Source: Sulfitobacter sp. THAF37 (GTDB lineage Bacteria > Pseudomonadota > Alphaproteobacteria > Rhodobacterales > Rhodobacteraceae). From it: 64,000 nt of DNA. A model generated the notes under the pieces. The model did no database searches. It saw only the letters and a program-made list of their open reading frames with translations, and was not told the DNA's origin. Below are positions 57,304-64,000 of the stretch, one piece after another. Position 1 is the first letter of the stretch. Every line of letters begins with the position of its first letter. The DNA is taken from positions 1-64,000 of the forward strand of contig NZ_CP045377.1 of assembly GCF_009363555.1 (NCBI RefSeq). Direction: 5' to 3'. Made by a program: the position numbers and the translations under genes.

Positions 57304-58254
57304 CTACCCGCGCCAGTCGAAGAATCCCGCGCCGGCGCGCTCCAGCAACCTGCGCGCCATGTCGTGACCCGCTTGGGCGCCGTCCTCGACCGGGCAGCTT
57401 GTGGCGTCGTCCAACGCCTCTGACCCGTCAGGGCGCAGCACCTCACCGCGAAGGTGCAGGGTCCCGCCCTCCAGCATCGCAAGTCCCGCGATGGGCGTCT
57501 CGCAAGAGCCGTCGAGTTCCAGCAGAAACGCACGCTCCGCCGCCAGCCGCTGGCCGGTCGTGGCGTCATGCACCGCCTCCAGCATCTCGGCCACGCGGCT
57601 ATCGTCGATCCGCCGCTCGATCCCGATGGCACCCTGCGCCACGGCGGGCAGCATCGTTTCCGCGTCGATCGCGGTGGCGGGCACGTCGTCCATCATCCGC
57701 AACCGGTTCAGCCCCGCCATGGCCAGGAAGGTCGCCGCCGCCACCCCCTGCTCCAGCTTCATCAGCCGGGTCTGCAGGTTGCCGCGAAACTCCACCACCT
57801 CCAGATCGGGCCGCCGCAGTTTCAGCTGCGCACGCCGCCGCAGGCTGGAGGTGCCGACAACCGTGCCCTCGGGCAGGTCCGCCAATCCCCTGGCGTTGGG
57901 CGAGATGAAGGCGTCGCGCACATCCTCGCGCGGCAGGTAGGTGTCCAGCACCAGCCCGTCGGGCTGAATCGTCGGCATGTCCTTCATCGAATGCACGGCG
58001 ATGTCGATGCCGCCTGACAGCAGTTCCGCCTCGATCTCGCGGGTGAACAGCCCCTTGCCGCCGATCTCCTTCAACGGGCGGTCGATGATCCGGTCGCCGG
58101 TGGTCTTGATCACCACGATGGTAAAGGCCTCAAGCGGCAATTCGAACGCACGCGCCAGCCTTTCGCGGGTCTCCTCCGCCTGCGCGAGCGCCAGCGGCGA
58201 CCCACGGGTTCCGATCTTCAGAGGGTTCAGCGGGGTGGGCAAGGTCTGGGTCAT
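57304..58254 (-). CDS. hemC: Porphobilinogen deaminase (hydroxymethylbilane synthase)
   Basis: The 316-residue enzyme polymerises four porphobilinogens to hydroxymethylbilane in haem synthesis. Visible motifs: [24 protein letters not shown] with the catalytic aspartate, [11 protein letters not shown], and the dipyrromethane-cofactor cysteine in [11 protein letters not shown]. Complete length. It is divergent from hemE with 96 bp between them, the shared haem promoter region. This is an essential gene next to a plasmid-type replication module. Confidence 0.96.
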   Translation of the reverse strand: MTQTLPTPLNPLKIGTRGSPLALAQAEETRERLARAFELPLEAFTIVVIKTTGDRIIDRPLKEIGGKGLFTREIEAELLSGGIDIAVHSMKDMPTIQPDGLVLDTYLPREDVRDAFISPNARGLADLPEGTVVGTSSLRRRAQLKLRRPDLEVVEFRGNLQTRLMKLEQGVAAATFLAMAGLNRLRMMDDVPATAIDAETMLPAVAQGAIGIERRIDDSRVAEMLEAVHDATTGQRLAAERAFLLELDGSCETPIAGLAMLEGGTLHLRGEVLRPDGSEALDDATSCPVEDGAQAGHDMARRLLERAGAGFFDWRG

Positions 58255-58350
58255 GCTCACTGGTACCGCTGTGGACCCGGACTGACAACTCCTGTATTCG
58301 CACCCCTGAACAGCATGATACCTCAAACATTTCCAGCAAAGAGCACCCCC

Positions 58351-59391
58351 ATGAGCAACACCAAAACCATCCTGCGCGCATTGGCGGGTGAAACACTGCC
58401 GGTGCCGCCGGTCTGGATGATGCGCCAGGCGGGGCGCTACCTGCCCGAGTACAAGGCGACCCGTGCGCAGGCAGGCGATTTCCTGTCCCTGTGCTACAAT
58501 CCCGACCTCGCGGCAGAGGTCACGTTTCAGCCGATCCGCCGCTACGGGTTCGACGCCGCGATCCTCTTTGCGGACATCCTGCTGGTGCCGCAGGCGCTGG
58601 GGGCCGATCTGTGGTTCGTCACCGGTGAGGGGCCGCGCCTGTCGACCGTCACCACCCGCGCGGAGGTCGAGGCGCTGAAACCGGCAGAGGCCATCCACGA
58701 CAAGCTCAGCCCGATCTACGAGACCGTCAAGATCCTGTCCAAGGGCCTGCCCGAGGAGACTACCCTGATCGGTTTCGCCGGGGCGCCCTGGACGGTTGCC
58801 ACCTATATGATTGCAGGTCGCGGCACGCCGGATCAGGGTCCGGCGCATCAGTTGAAAACCCGCGATCGCCCCGCGTTCGAGACACTTATCGACAAGATCA
58901 CCGAGGCGACGATCCTGTACCTCTCCGAGCAGATCAAGGCGGGGGCAGAGGTGGTCAAGATCTTTGACAGCTGGGCCGGGTCGTTGCAGGGCGACGATTT
59001 CGATGCCTTTTCGCTGACGCCGATGCGCCGGATCACAGAGGCGCTGCACGACATGCACCCCGGCGTGCCCGTCATCGCCTTTCCGCGTGGCGCCGGCACC
59101 CGGTACGATGGCGCGCACAAGGCAATCGGGGCGGAATGCATCGCCATTGACGACGGTGTGACGGCAGAATGGGCCGCCGCCCAGGTACAGCCGGACGGCT
59201 GTGTGCAGGGCAACCTGAAATCGACCCACATGGTCACTGGCGGTGATGCGCTGGTGTCCGAGACGCGGCGCATCGTCAAGGCGTTTTCAGGCGGGCCGCA
59301 TATCTTCAACCTCGGTCACGGGATCACCCCGGACGCAGACCCCGAAAATGTCCAGCTGATGATCGACACGCTGCGCGAAGGTCAGCGTTAG
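58351..59391 (+). CDS. hemE: Uroporphyrinogen decarboxylase
   Basis: The 346-residue enzyme decarboxylates the four acetate side chains of uroporphyrinogen III. It begins [20 protein letters not shown] with the substrate-binding arginines and contains [12 protein letters not shown] and [14 protein letters not shown], all diagnostic. Its stop lies nine bases from the end of the convergent replication gene, with no room for a terminator. Confidence 0.97.
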   Translation: MSNTKTILRALAGETLPVPPVWMMRQAGRYLPEYKATRAQAGDFLSLCYNPDLAAEVTFQPIRRYGFDAAILFADILLVPQALGADLWFVTGEGPRLSTVTTRAEVEALKPAEAIHDKLSPIYETVKILSKGLPEETTLIGFAGAPWTVATYMIAGRGTPDQGPAHQLKTRDRPAFETLIDKITEATILYLSEQIKAGAEVVKIFDSWAGSLQGDDFDAFSLTPMRRITEALHDMHPGVPVIAFPRGAGTRYDGAHKAIGAECIAIDDGVTAEWAAAQVQPDGCVQGNLKSTHMVTGGDALVSETRRIVKAFSGGPHIFNLGHGITPDADPENVQLMIDTLREGQR

Positions 59392-59400
59392 AGCCTGTTT

Positions 59401-60171
59401 TCAGGCGATGACCTCGACGCTGCCGACGCTGTCGTCCACCGACTGACACGCCGTCAGTATGGTTTGCGACAGATGGGTCTGCACATAGGCCGCATGAAAC
59501 CGGCTGGGCGCGCGCAGGGTCAGCCGCCCCCCTGCCCTGCCGACCCGTACCAATGCGCGCAGCCAGGCGCCGAACTGCCCCTTGTCCTGCTGGTACAGCA
59601 CCGCCTGCGCCAGCGCCCATTCGTCGCCCGCCCCCATGTCCGGTGGGGTTGCCGCATCGGCCCTGGGGAATGGCACGACCTTTTCCGCCTCAGGGGCCGC
59701 GCTGCCCGCATCGAGCCGAACTTCGAAATCAGAGCCTATCGCGGGCCAGATGCCACGTGTCGCGGTGAGCATCGCGTCGGCATCCAGACCGTAGGTCGTC
59801 ACCCTGCCCCGCGCGCCCTGCCGTTTGACCCGAAACCAGCCCAGACCGCGCAGCTTGGCCATCTCGCGTTTGACGGTGCGTTCGTTGCACGACCAAAGCT
59901 GGGCAATCTCGCGCTGGCCGATACACAATTCGTCACGCCCCCAGTTGTAGCGGGCCGTCAGCAGCGTGATCAGCCGCAGTATCAGCCGCTGATCATGTTT
60001 GTCCAAAGACAGCGCGTGCGCCCCAAGCGCGGTGATCAGGTCATATTTGCGCGTGGCCGCACCGGGCCCCGCCAAGCGTTTCTGGAGCATCCTGCTGCCC
60101 TGCCTCTGTACCGGGATGTAGCCATCCCTTGCCGCCTCGAATCTTCGGGGTCTGTTGCCCCTTTGGGTCAT
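59401..60171 (-). CDS. DnaA-like plasmid replication initiator (Rhodobacterales type)
   Basis: The protein (256 residues from 60171) has a central winged helix-turn-helix (GQREIAQLWSCNERTVKREM, then LRGLGWFRVKRQGARGRVTTYGLD, about residues 85-130) and, after a linker, a C-terminal DnaA domain-I-like module (KGQFGAWLRALVRVG ... LTLRAPSRFHAAYVQ, about 190-235). This is the layout of the DnaA-like initiators that define a Rhodobacterales plasmid type. The start may instead be ATG 60090, which gives the conserved core with a CAGGG seven bases upstream. Divergent from parAB across a 442-bp space that should contain the origin. Confidence 0.85.
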   Translation of the reverse strand: MTQRGNRPRRFEAARDGYIPVQRQGSRMLQKRLAGPGAATRKYDLITALGAHALSLDKHDQRLILRLITLLTARYNWGRDELCIGQREIAQLWSCNERTVKREMAKLRGLGWFRVKRQGARGRVTTYGLDADAMLTATRGIWPAIGSDFEVRLDAGSAAPEAEKVVPFPRADAATPPDMGAGDEWALAQAVLYQQDKGQFGAWLRALVRVGRAGGRLTLRAPSRFHAAYVQTHLSQTILTACQSVDDSVGSVEVIA

Positions 60172-60613
60172 TGATAAAGCGCCAGGTGAAGAAACTCAAC
60201 GCTTTTCCGATCCGTCCTTTGATTTGCGTCCAAAGCGTCGATTCTGTCAAGACCTCCGGTCCGACCTCGGGAATTTCAAACCTGATGAAAAAGAATATCC
60301 TGGTATTAAAGGTATTGGGGGACAGCCAGGGCGTCACTTAATCAGGCGGTTTTGTCCCCTATTCGGCTCTGATCCTGGAAAGCATGTCCCGCAATCCGGC
60401 GGCAGATCGGCTTGCCGGGGCATGCGCCCCTCCGAATCATGAAAACCCAAGGCTTTCTGATTGGGGCGCATATTATTGTAATTTACTTCTTTCGCCAATT
60501 CGGCGTAAATCGGAAAAACATGGGAATTTGCGTCCGGTCGAGGGGAAGATCTGCGGGCACAAAACTGTCCCCGCGGGGACAACAGGCAAAAAAGAACGGA
60601 AAAAGAGGCACTT
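60172..60613. other. Intergenic region with probable replication origin and par control
   Basis: This 442-bp space separates the divergent initiator and parA genes. It is A/T-richer than its surroundings (notably 60280-60320 and 60465-60530), as expected for an origin. Visible elements: ATTAAAGGTATT repeats at about 60305-60316; GGGGAC (60318-60323) and GTCCCC (60354-60359), two inverted half-sites of the par palindrome; an imperfect CGCC-AATTC-GGCG palindrome; and one full palindrome at 60566-60581. No consensus DnaA boxes (TTATCCACA) or regular iterons were found. Confidence 0.5.
60566..60581. other. Candidate partition site (parS-like palindrome), copy 1
   Basis: TGTCCCCGCGGGGACA is a perfect 16-bp palindrome 32 bp before the parA start, suitable both as a centromere site and as an operator for autoregulation of parAB. 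Confidence 0.7.
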
Positions 60614-61918
60614 ATGTTCACACACCATGATCTGGCCCGGTTGCAGGCGCAATCGCTCAAGATGCAGGGTTTCATCCGTCAGCAGACCTTCTCGCCGGAA
60701 AACGAAAAGACGCTGCGCCGGTTTTCCAGCTGGGAGGTCGCGGAGCTGATCTTCAAGGTCAACCAGTCCACCCTGCGCGGACGGCTGGCCGCGGACCCGT
60801 CGCTGCCGCAGGGCACCACCGAAGAAGAAGGTCGCCAGCACTGGTATACGCTGGCAGAAATCAACGAACTGCGGCGCAGGCTGAAGGTGAACCGCAAATC
60901 GCTGATGCCGAAAAGACCGGCGGGCAAGCGCGCCATCCGCGCGGCCATCGCGAACTTCAAGGGCGGTGCGGGCAAATCCACCGTGGCGCTGCACTTTGCC
61001 CATGCCGCGGCGCTGGACGGCTACCGCGTGCTGGTCGTGGACTTTGACCCGCAGGCCACGCTGAGCCATTCCATGGGCCTTAATGACGTGAGCGAGGAAT
61101 TCACCGTCTGGGGCGTCATGGCGCGCGACCTGATCCGCGAGACCGAGCGGATGAATGCCGCCACCCAGGGGGCGGAGACAGGCACCGCCCTGCCCCGCCG
61201 CAAACTGCCCGCCGCGATCACCGACATGGGCCTGGCCGAGCTGCGCGTCACCGACTTCATCAAGCCGACGAACTGGCCGACGATCGACGCCCTGCCCTCC
61301 TGCGCGAATGCGGCGTTCGTTGAATTCGCCAGCGCGCAATACCGGCATCTCAATCCCGAATGGTCGTTCTTTGCCGCGGTGTCACGTTACCTCGACAGCC
61401 TTCCGAACGACGCCTACGATCTGATCCTTTTCGACTGCCCGCCCGCCATCGGCTATCAGTCCATGAACGCGGTCTTTGCCGCCGACGTGCTCTATATCCC
61501 CTCCGGCCCGGGGTATTGGGAATACGATTCCACCACGTCCTTTATCGGGCAGCTGGCCGAGGCGCTGGAAGACCTGGAGCGGTTCGGCAGCTCTGTCCCC
61601 GCGGGGACGCTGTCCTTGCCCAAGGTGTTCTCCGATGTCCGCTTCCTGCTGACCCGGTTCGAAAGCAACAACGAATTGCACCGCGCGATGCAGCAGGCAT
61701 TCGGCAAGGTTTTTGGCGACAGACTGGCCCAACATCCAATCGAGATGACCCGCGCGGTCGAGCAATCCGGCCGTTTCCTGTCATCCATCTACGAGACGGA
61801 TTATCGCGACATGACACGCGAAACCTGGCGTCGGGCGCGAACATCGTTCGACCAGGCCTATGACGAATTCAAGGGCCACCTGATTGCCGCCTGGGACCAA
61901 CTGGAGGATGAGGCATGA
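60614..61918 (+). CDS. parA: ParA/RepA-type partition ATPase
   Basis: The 434-residue protein has an N-terminal extension of about 105 residues with a MerR/HTH-like segment (RFSSWEVAELIFKVNQSTLRG), as in type Ia plasmid ParA proteins that repress their own operon. The deviant Walker ATPase follows: ANFKGGAGKSTVALHFA (about residues 113-129), VVDFDPQATLS and DLILFDCPP. It segregates the replicon with ParB. ParB starts within its stop (ATGA). One copy of the par palindrome is embedded in the gene, encoding VPAGT at residues 328-332. Confidence 0.94.
   Translation: MFTHHDLARLQAQSLKMQGFIRQQTFSPENEKTLRRFSSWEVAELIFKVNQSTLRGRLAADPSLPQGTTEEEGRQHWYTLAEINELRRRLKVNRKSLMPKRPAGKRAIRAAIANFKGGAGKSTVALHFAHAAALDGYRVLVVDFDPQATLSHSMGLNDVSEEFTVWGVMARDLIRETERMNAATQGAETGTALPRRKLPAAITDMGLAELRVTDFIKPTNWPTIDALPSCANAAFVEFASAQYRHLNPEWSFFAAVSRYLDSLPNDAYDLILFDCPPAIGYQSMNAVFAADVLYIPSGPGYWEYDSTTSFIGQLAEALEDLERFGSSVPAGTLSLPKVFSDVRFLLTRFESNNELHRAMQQAFGKVFGDRLAQHPIEMTRAVEQSGRFLSSIYETDYRDMTRETWRRARTSFDQAYDEFKGHLIAAWDQLEDEA
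61595..61608. other. Candidate partition site, copy 2 (inside parA)
   Basis: GTCCCCGCGGGGAC, identical to the core of copy 1, lies within parA and is read as Val-Pro-Ala-Gly-Thr. Confidence 0.65.
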
Positions 61919-62991
61919 GCAAGAAGAAACGCGTATTCGACATCAACTTTGACGACGTGGAAATCGACCCGCCCGCCGATGTCCCCGCGGGGACGGAAGC
62001 GCGGCGCGGGCCGATGGCCTCCGCGATTTCCGAGAATGCGGAGGCGCTGGCCAGCCGGCAGTCGGCAGAGGCCGCGATCCGGGCGGAGAACGATGCGCTG
62101 GCGCATGAACATGTCCGGCTCAAACGGGCAGGGCTGATCACCGACATGATCCCGCTGGAGAGGGTCCTGACCGGCAAGCTGACCCGGGACCGCGTGCCGG
62201 GCCGCGACCCCGAGATCGAGGAGTTGAAGAATTCGATCCGCGAGATCGGCCTATCGAATCCGATCCGGGTGGAGCCGGTGGGCGATGACTACGAGCTGAT
62301 CCAGGGGTTCCGGCGGGTCACGGCCTATCGCGAATTGTTCGAGGAAACCGGCGATGACCGCTTTGCCCGTATCCCCGCGGGGATCAACGCGCGGGGCGAG
62401 GATATGCTGCGTCTCTACCGGCGGATGGTGGACGAAAACATGGTCCGGCGGGGGGTGTCCTTTGGCGAGATGGCGCAGCTTGCGCTGAACTATCATCTGC
62501 AGGACCCCAATGTGCAAACCTATGACGAAGCGGTCGAGCTGCTCTATGCATCCGCCGCGCGGCAGAAGCGGAACTACATCAAGCATTTCGTCCGCCTGTT
62601 GGTGGCCGCCGATGGGGCGCTGAAATTCATCGACGCGATCCCGCGGGCGACCGGCCTGTCGGTGGTCAAGAAGCTGGACGAGCATCCCGGCGGGGCCAAG
62701 CTGCTGCGGGAGATGCTGGCAGAAGAGGAAGGCCGCACCGCCGAGGATGAGCAGGCGGTTCTGTCCGCCTTTCTGGCGCGCGTTGTGCGCACCGCCAAGG
62801 GCAAGGTCCGCCGTCCGCCCGCGCGGCAGGCCAAGACCACCTTTCGCCTCAACCGGCCCGAGGGCGAGGCGAAGTGCACGGTGGCCGACGGACGCGTGGA
62901 GCTCAAGCTGGAGCGTGACTTCAGCGGCGTCGAGCGCAAGCGTCTGGAAGCTGCGGTCGATGCATTCCTGACCGCGCTGGACGAGGGCTGA
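61915..62991 (+). CDS. parB: ParB/RepB-type partition protein
   Basis: The 358-residue centromere-binding protein has a ParB/Srx N-terminal domain (REIGLSNPIRVEPVG; GFRRVTAYREL, the GxRR CTP/phosphate motif; about residues 95-145), a central helix-turn-helix (RRGVSFGEMAQLALNYHLQD, about 180-200, and SAARQKRNYIKHFVRLL) and a C-terminal dimerisation domain. It should bind the local palindromes. Two of these lie within its own gene, encoding VPAGT at residues 23-27 and IPAGI at 153-157. Overlaps parA by four bases. Confidence 0.94.
   Translation: MSKKKRVFDINFDDVEIDPPADVPAGTEARRGPMASAISENAEALASRQSAEAAIRAENDALAHEHVRLKRAGLITDMIPLERVLTGKLTRDRVPGRDPEIEELKNSIREIGLSNPIRVEPVGDDYELIQGFRRVTAYRELFEETGDDRFARIPAGINARGEDMLRLYRRMVDENMVRRGVSFGEMAQLALNYHLQDPNVQTYDEAVELLYASAARQKRNYIKHFVRLLVAADGALKFIDAIPRATGLSVVKKLDEHPGGAKLLREMLAEEEGRTAEDEQAVLSAFLARVVRTAKGKVRRPPARQAKTTFRLNRPEGEAKCTVADGRVELKLERDFSGVERKRLEAAVDAFLTALDEG
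61981..61994. other. Candidate partition site, copy 3 (inside parB)
   Basis: GTCCCCGCGGGGAC lies near the start of parB and is read in the same frame as copy 2 (Val-Pro-Ala-Gly-Thr). Confidence 0.65.
62371..62384. other. Candidate partition site, symmetric variant (inside parB)
   Basis: ATCCCCGCGGGGAT differs from the other copies at both outer arms in a compensating way (G to A at one end region, C to T at the other), so the dyad symmetry is kept. It is read as Ile-Pro-Ala-Gly-Ile. Confidence 0.5.
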
Positions 62992-63006
62992 AGGTCGTCC
63001 TGGCCT

Positions 63007-63024
63007 CTGTCCCCGCGGGGACAG
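63007..63024. other. Candidate partition site, copy 5 (after parB)
   Basis: CTGTCCCCGCGGGGACAG is the longest copy, a perfect 18-bp palindrome starting 16 bp after the parB stop. It could also form a terminator-like hairpin, but no T-run follows at once. Confidence 0.7.
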
Positions 63025-63197
63025 GGGCGTTAATCTATAGATATTTCAAATGGTTATACGAAATTCTCATTTTTTGCGCTGATCGGGCTGCAAAAACCCT
63101 CGCAGAATGCATCTTCGACGTCCATCAGGGCAGGCGTGGTCGGGCGCCCTTGCGGCGCAGTCTCTAATCCGCAGGTTAGGGCAGGGTGGCGCGCCGG

Positions 63198-63902
63198 TCA
63201 GATGTCGGCGCGGTATCGGGCGCGGTCGGCATTCATCTGATCCCGCCAGTCCCTGCGCAGGCGATCCACCGACTGCGGAAAGGTCTGGGTCAGGATCTCG
63301 GCTGTCAGCATCCGCTCGGTCCGAAAGTACCGGAAGGCACCGCGCAGCTCGCACCAGGCGGCCAGAATGCGGCCCGCATCGCGATAGCCCAGCAGGATCG
63401 GCCAGACAGTGCGGCGGGTTTCGCGCCCCTGTTCGTCGCGATAGGTCATGGCGATCTTGGCCCGGCCCCGGATGGCATCGCGGATCGCGGTGGCATCCAG
63501 CGTCTCGGCGGGCGGCGGCACCGGGGCCACATCGGTCGCGGGCTGATAGAAGAAGGTCCGCGTTTCCGGTGGCGCGACCGCTTCGAGCCGGGCCAGCAAC
63601 GCCTCTGCAGCGCGGGCCAGGCCAGGGTCCCCGCGGGTCCGGACCCATTGCGCGCCCAGCACCGCCGCCTCGATCTCCTCGGCCTTGAGCATCAGCGGGG
63701 GCATGTGAAAACCGCCCTCCAGCACATAGCCCACACCGGCCTCCCCGGTGATCGGCACCCGTTGCGCCATCAGCGCGGCGATGTCGCGGTAGACGGTCCG
63801 GCGCGACACTTCAAGCTCGGCGGCGATGCGGCTGGCGGCGATCGGCCCGCGGGCGCGTCGCAGGATTTCGATGATTTCGAACAGACGGTCGGCGCGGCGC
63901 AT
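63198..63902 (-). CDS. WYL-domain DeoR/YafY-type transcriptional regulator
   Basis: The 234-residue protein has an N-terminal helix-turn-helix (MRRADRLFEIIEILRR; ASRIAAELEVSRRTVYRDIA, about residues 1-45) and a C-terminal WYL-like domain with ILAAWCELRGAFRYFRTERM, the ligand-binding arginine region. ATG 63902 has GGAG five bases upstream. Regulators of this type usually repress a divergent neighbour; the start of that gene lies beyond the right edge. A palindrome at 63925-63949 is the likely operator. Confidence 0.9.
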   Translation of the reverse strand: MRRADRLFEIIEILRRARGPIAASRIAAELEVSRRTVYRDIAALMAQRVPITGEAGVGYVLEGGFHMPPLMLKAEEIEAAVLGAQWVRTRGDPGLARAAEALLARLEAVAPPETRTFFYQPATDVAPVPPPAETLDATAIRDAIRGRAKIAMTYRDEQGRETRRTVWPILLGYRDAGRILAAWCELRGAFRYFRTERMLTAEILTQTFPQSVDRLRRDWRDQMNADRARYRADI

Positions 63903-63924
63903 TGGGGCTCCTTTTAACGGCAGG

Positions 63925-63949
63925 GGCAGCATAGTGACAGGATGCTGCC
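63925..63949. promoter_or_regulatory. Inverted repeat upstream of the WYL regulator
   Basis: GGCAGCAT and ATGCTGCC form perfect 8-bp arms with a 9-bp spacer, 22 bp before the regulator start, facing an unseen divergent gene. A TGTCAGCATGGTGCC segment just to the right repeats part of the motif. Confidence 0.55.
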
Positions 63950-64000
63950 ACCACGCTGTCAGCATGGTGCCGCTAGACTGGCTTTGTACTCAACAGGAAA

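Noticed and set aside
63626..63639. GTCCCCGCGGGTCC, a partial match to the par palindrome
   Set aside because: It agrees at 12 of 14 positions but lacks symmetry at the right end and lies within the WYL regulator gene; it may be chance in GC-rich DNA.

Overview
The window is high-GC, tightly packed DNA from an alphaproteobacterium, most probably a Rhodobacterales member of the Roseobacter group. The indicators are a DnaA-like plasmid replication initiator with parAB (a replicon type known from Rhodobacterales), a complete glpD-glpSTPQ-U-V-K glycerol operon, numerous ABC (HAAT-type) and TRAP solute transporters, a soluble cytochrome c2, and the adjacent hemC/hemE pair. No tRNA, rRNA, insertion sequence or CRISPR array was seen. 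The replicon module makes the piece a plasmid, a chromid, or a chromosome carrying an integrated replicon; hemC and hemE lying directly beside it favour a chromid or an integrated element.

Layout. 1-2.1 kb: end of a LysE exporter, then a DMT exporter divergent from a MarR regulator with two clear palindromic operators. 2.1-3.3 kb: idi and cytochrome c2. 3.3-8.9 kb: a HAAT ABC transporter operon ending in a thioesterase and a Rid protein. 8.9-12.5 kb: a lower-GC methyltransferase, an FAA-hydrolase-fold enzyme, a MarR regulator and an Asp/Glu racemase-like protein. 12.5-24.4 kb: glycerol and glycerol-3-phosphate uptake and catabolism (glpR; glpD-S-T-P-Q, an SH3 protein, a micro-ORF, glpU, glpV, glpK, an iron-type alcohol dehydrogenase). 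24.4-26.9 kb: a two-gene PQQ-dependent polyol dehydrogenase. 27.0-32.7 kb: thiamine genes in two TPP-riboswitch operons, thiC-thiM-thiE and NUDIX-thiD. 32.7-37.1 kb: GST, an M81 peptidase, a LysR regulator and a DMT transporter.

37.1-48.6 kb is an amide-utilisation island read mainly on the minus strand: an AmiC-like sensor divergent from a MarR gene, a flotillin-like protein, a urea/amide-type ABC transporter whose second ATPase is continuous in frame with an amidase, and an acyl-CoA ligase. Read together, these import an amide, hydrolyse it and convert the acid to a CoA thioester. 48.7-57.2 kb is a second catabolic unit: an XRE-cupin regulator divergent from a D-amino-acid-oxidase-fold flavoprotein, TRAP transporter dctM-P-Q, an M81 (MlrC-like) metallopeptidase, an N-acyl-D-amino-acid deacylase-like amidohydrolase and a CobW-type metallochaperone. 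This looks like uptake and degradation of an N-blocked or D-configured amino compound with a dedicated metal supply.

57.3-63.2 kb holds hemC and hemE and then the replicon: a DnaA-like initiator divergent from parA-parB. A 14-bp palindrome (GTCCCCGCGGGGAC) occurs four times exactly and once as a symmetric variant between 60.57 and 63.02 kb, in the parA leader, inside both par genes and after parB, and nowhere else that I could see. It is the best candidate for the partition site. The window ends with a WYL-type regulator and its likely operator.
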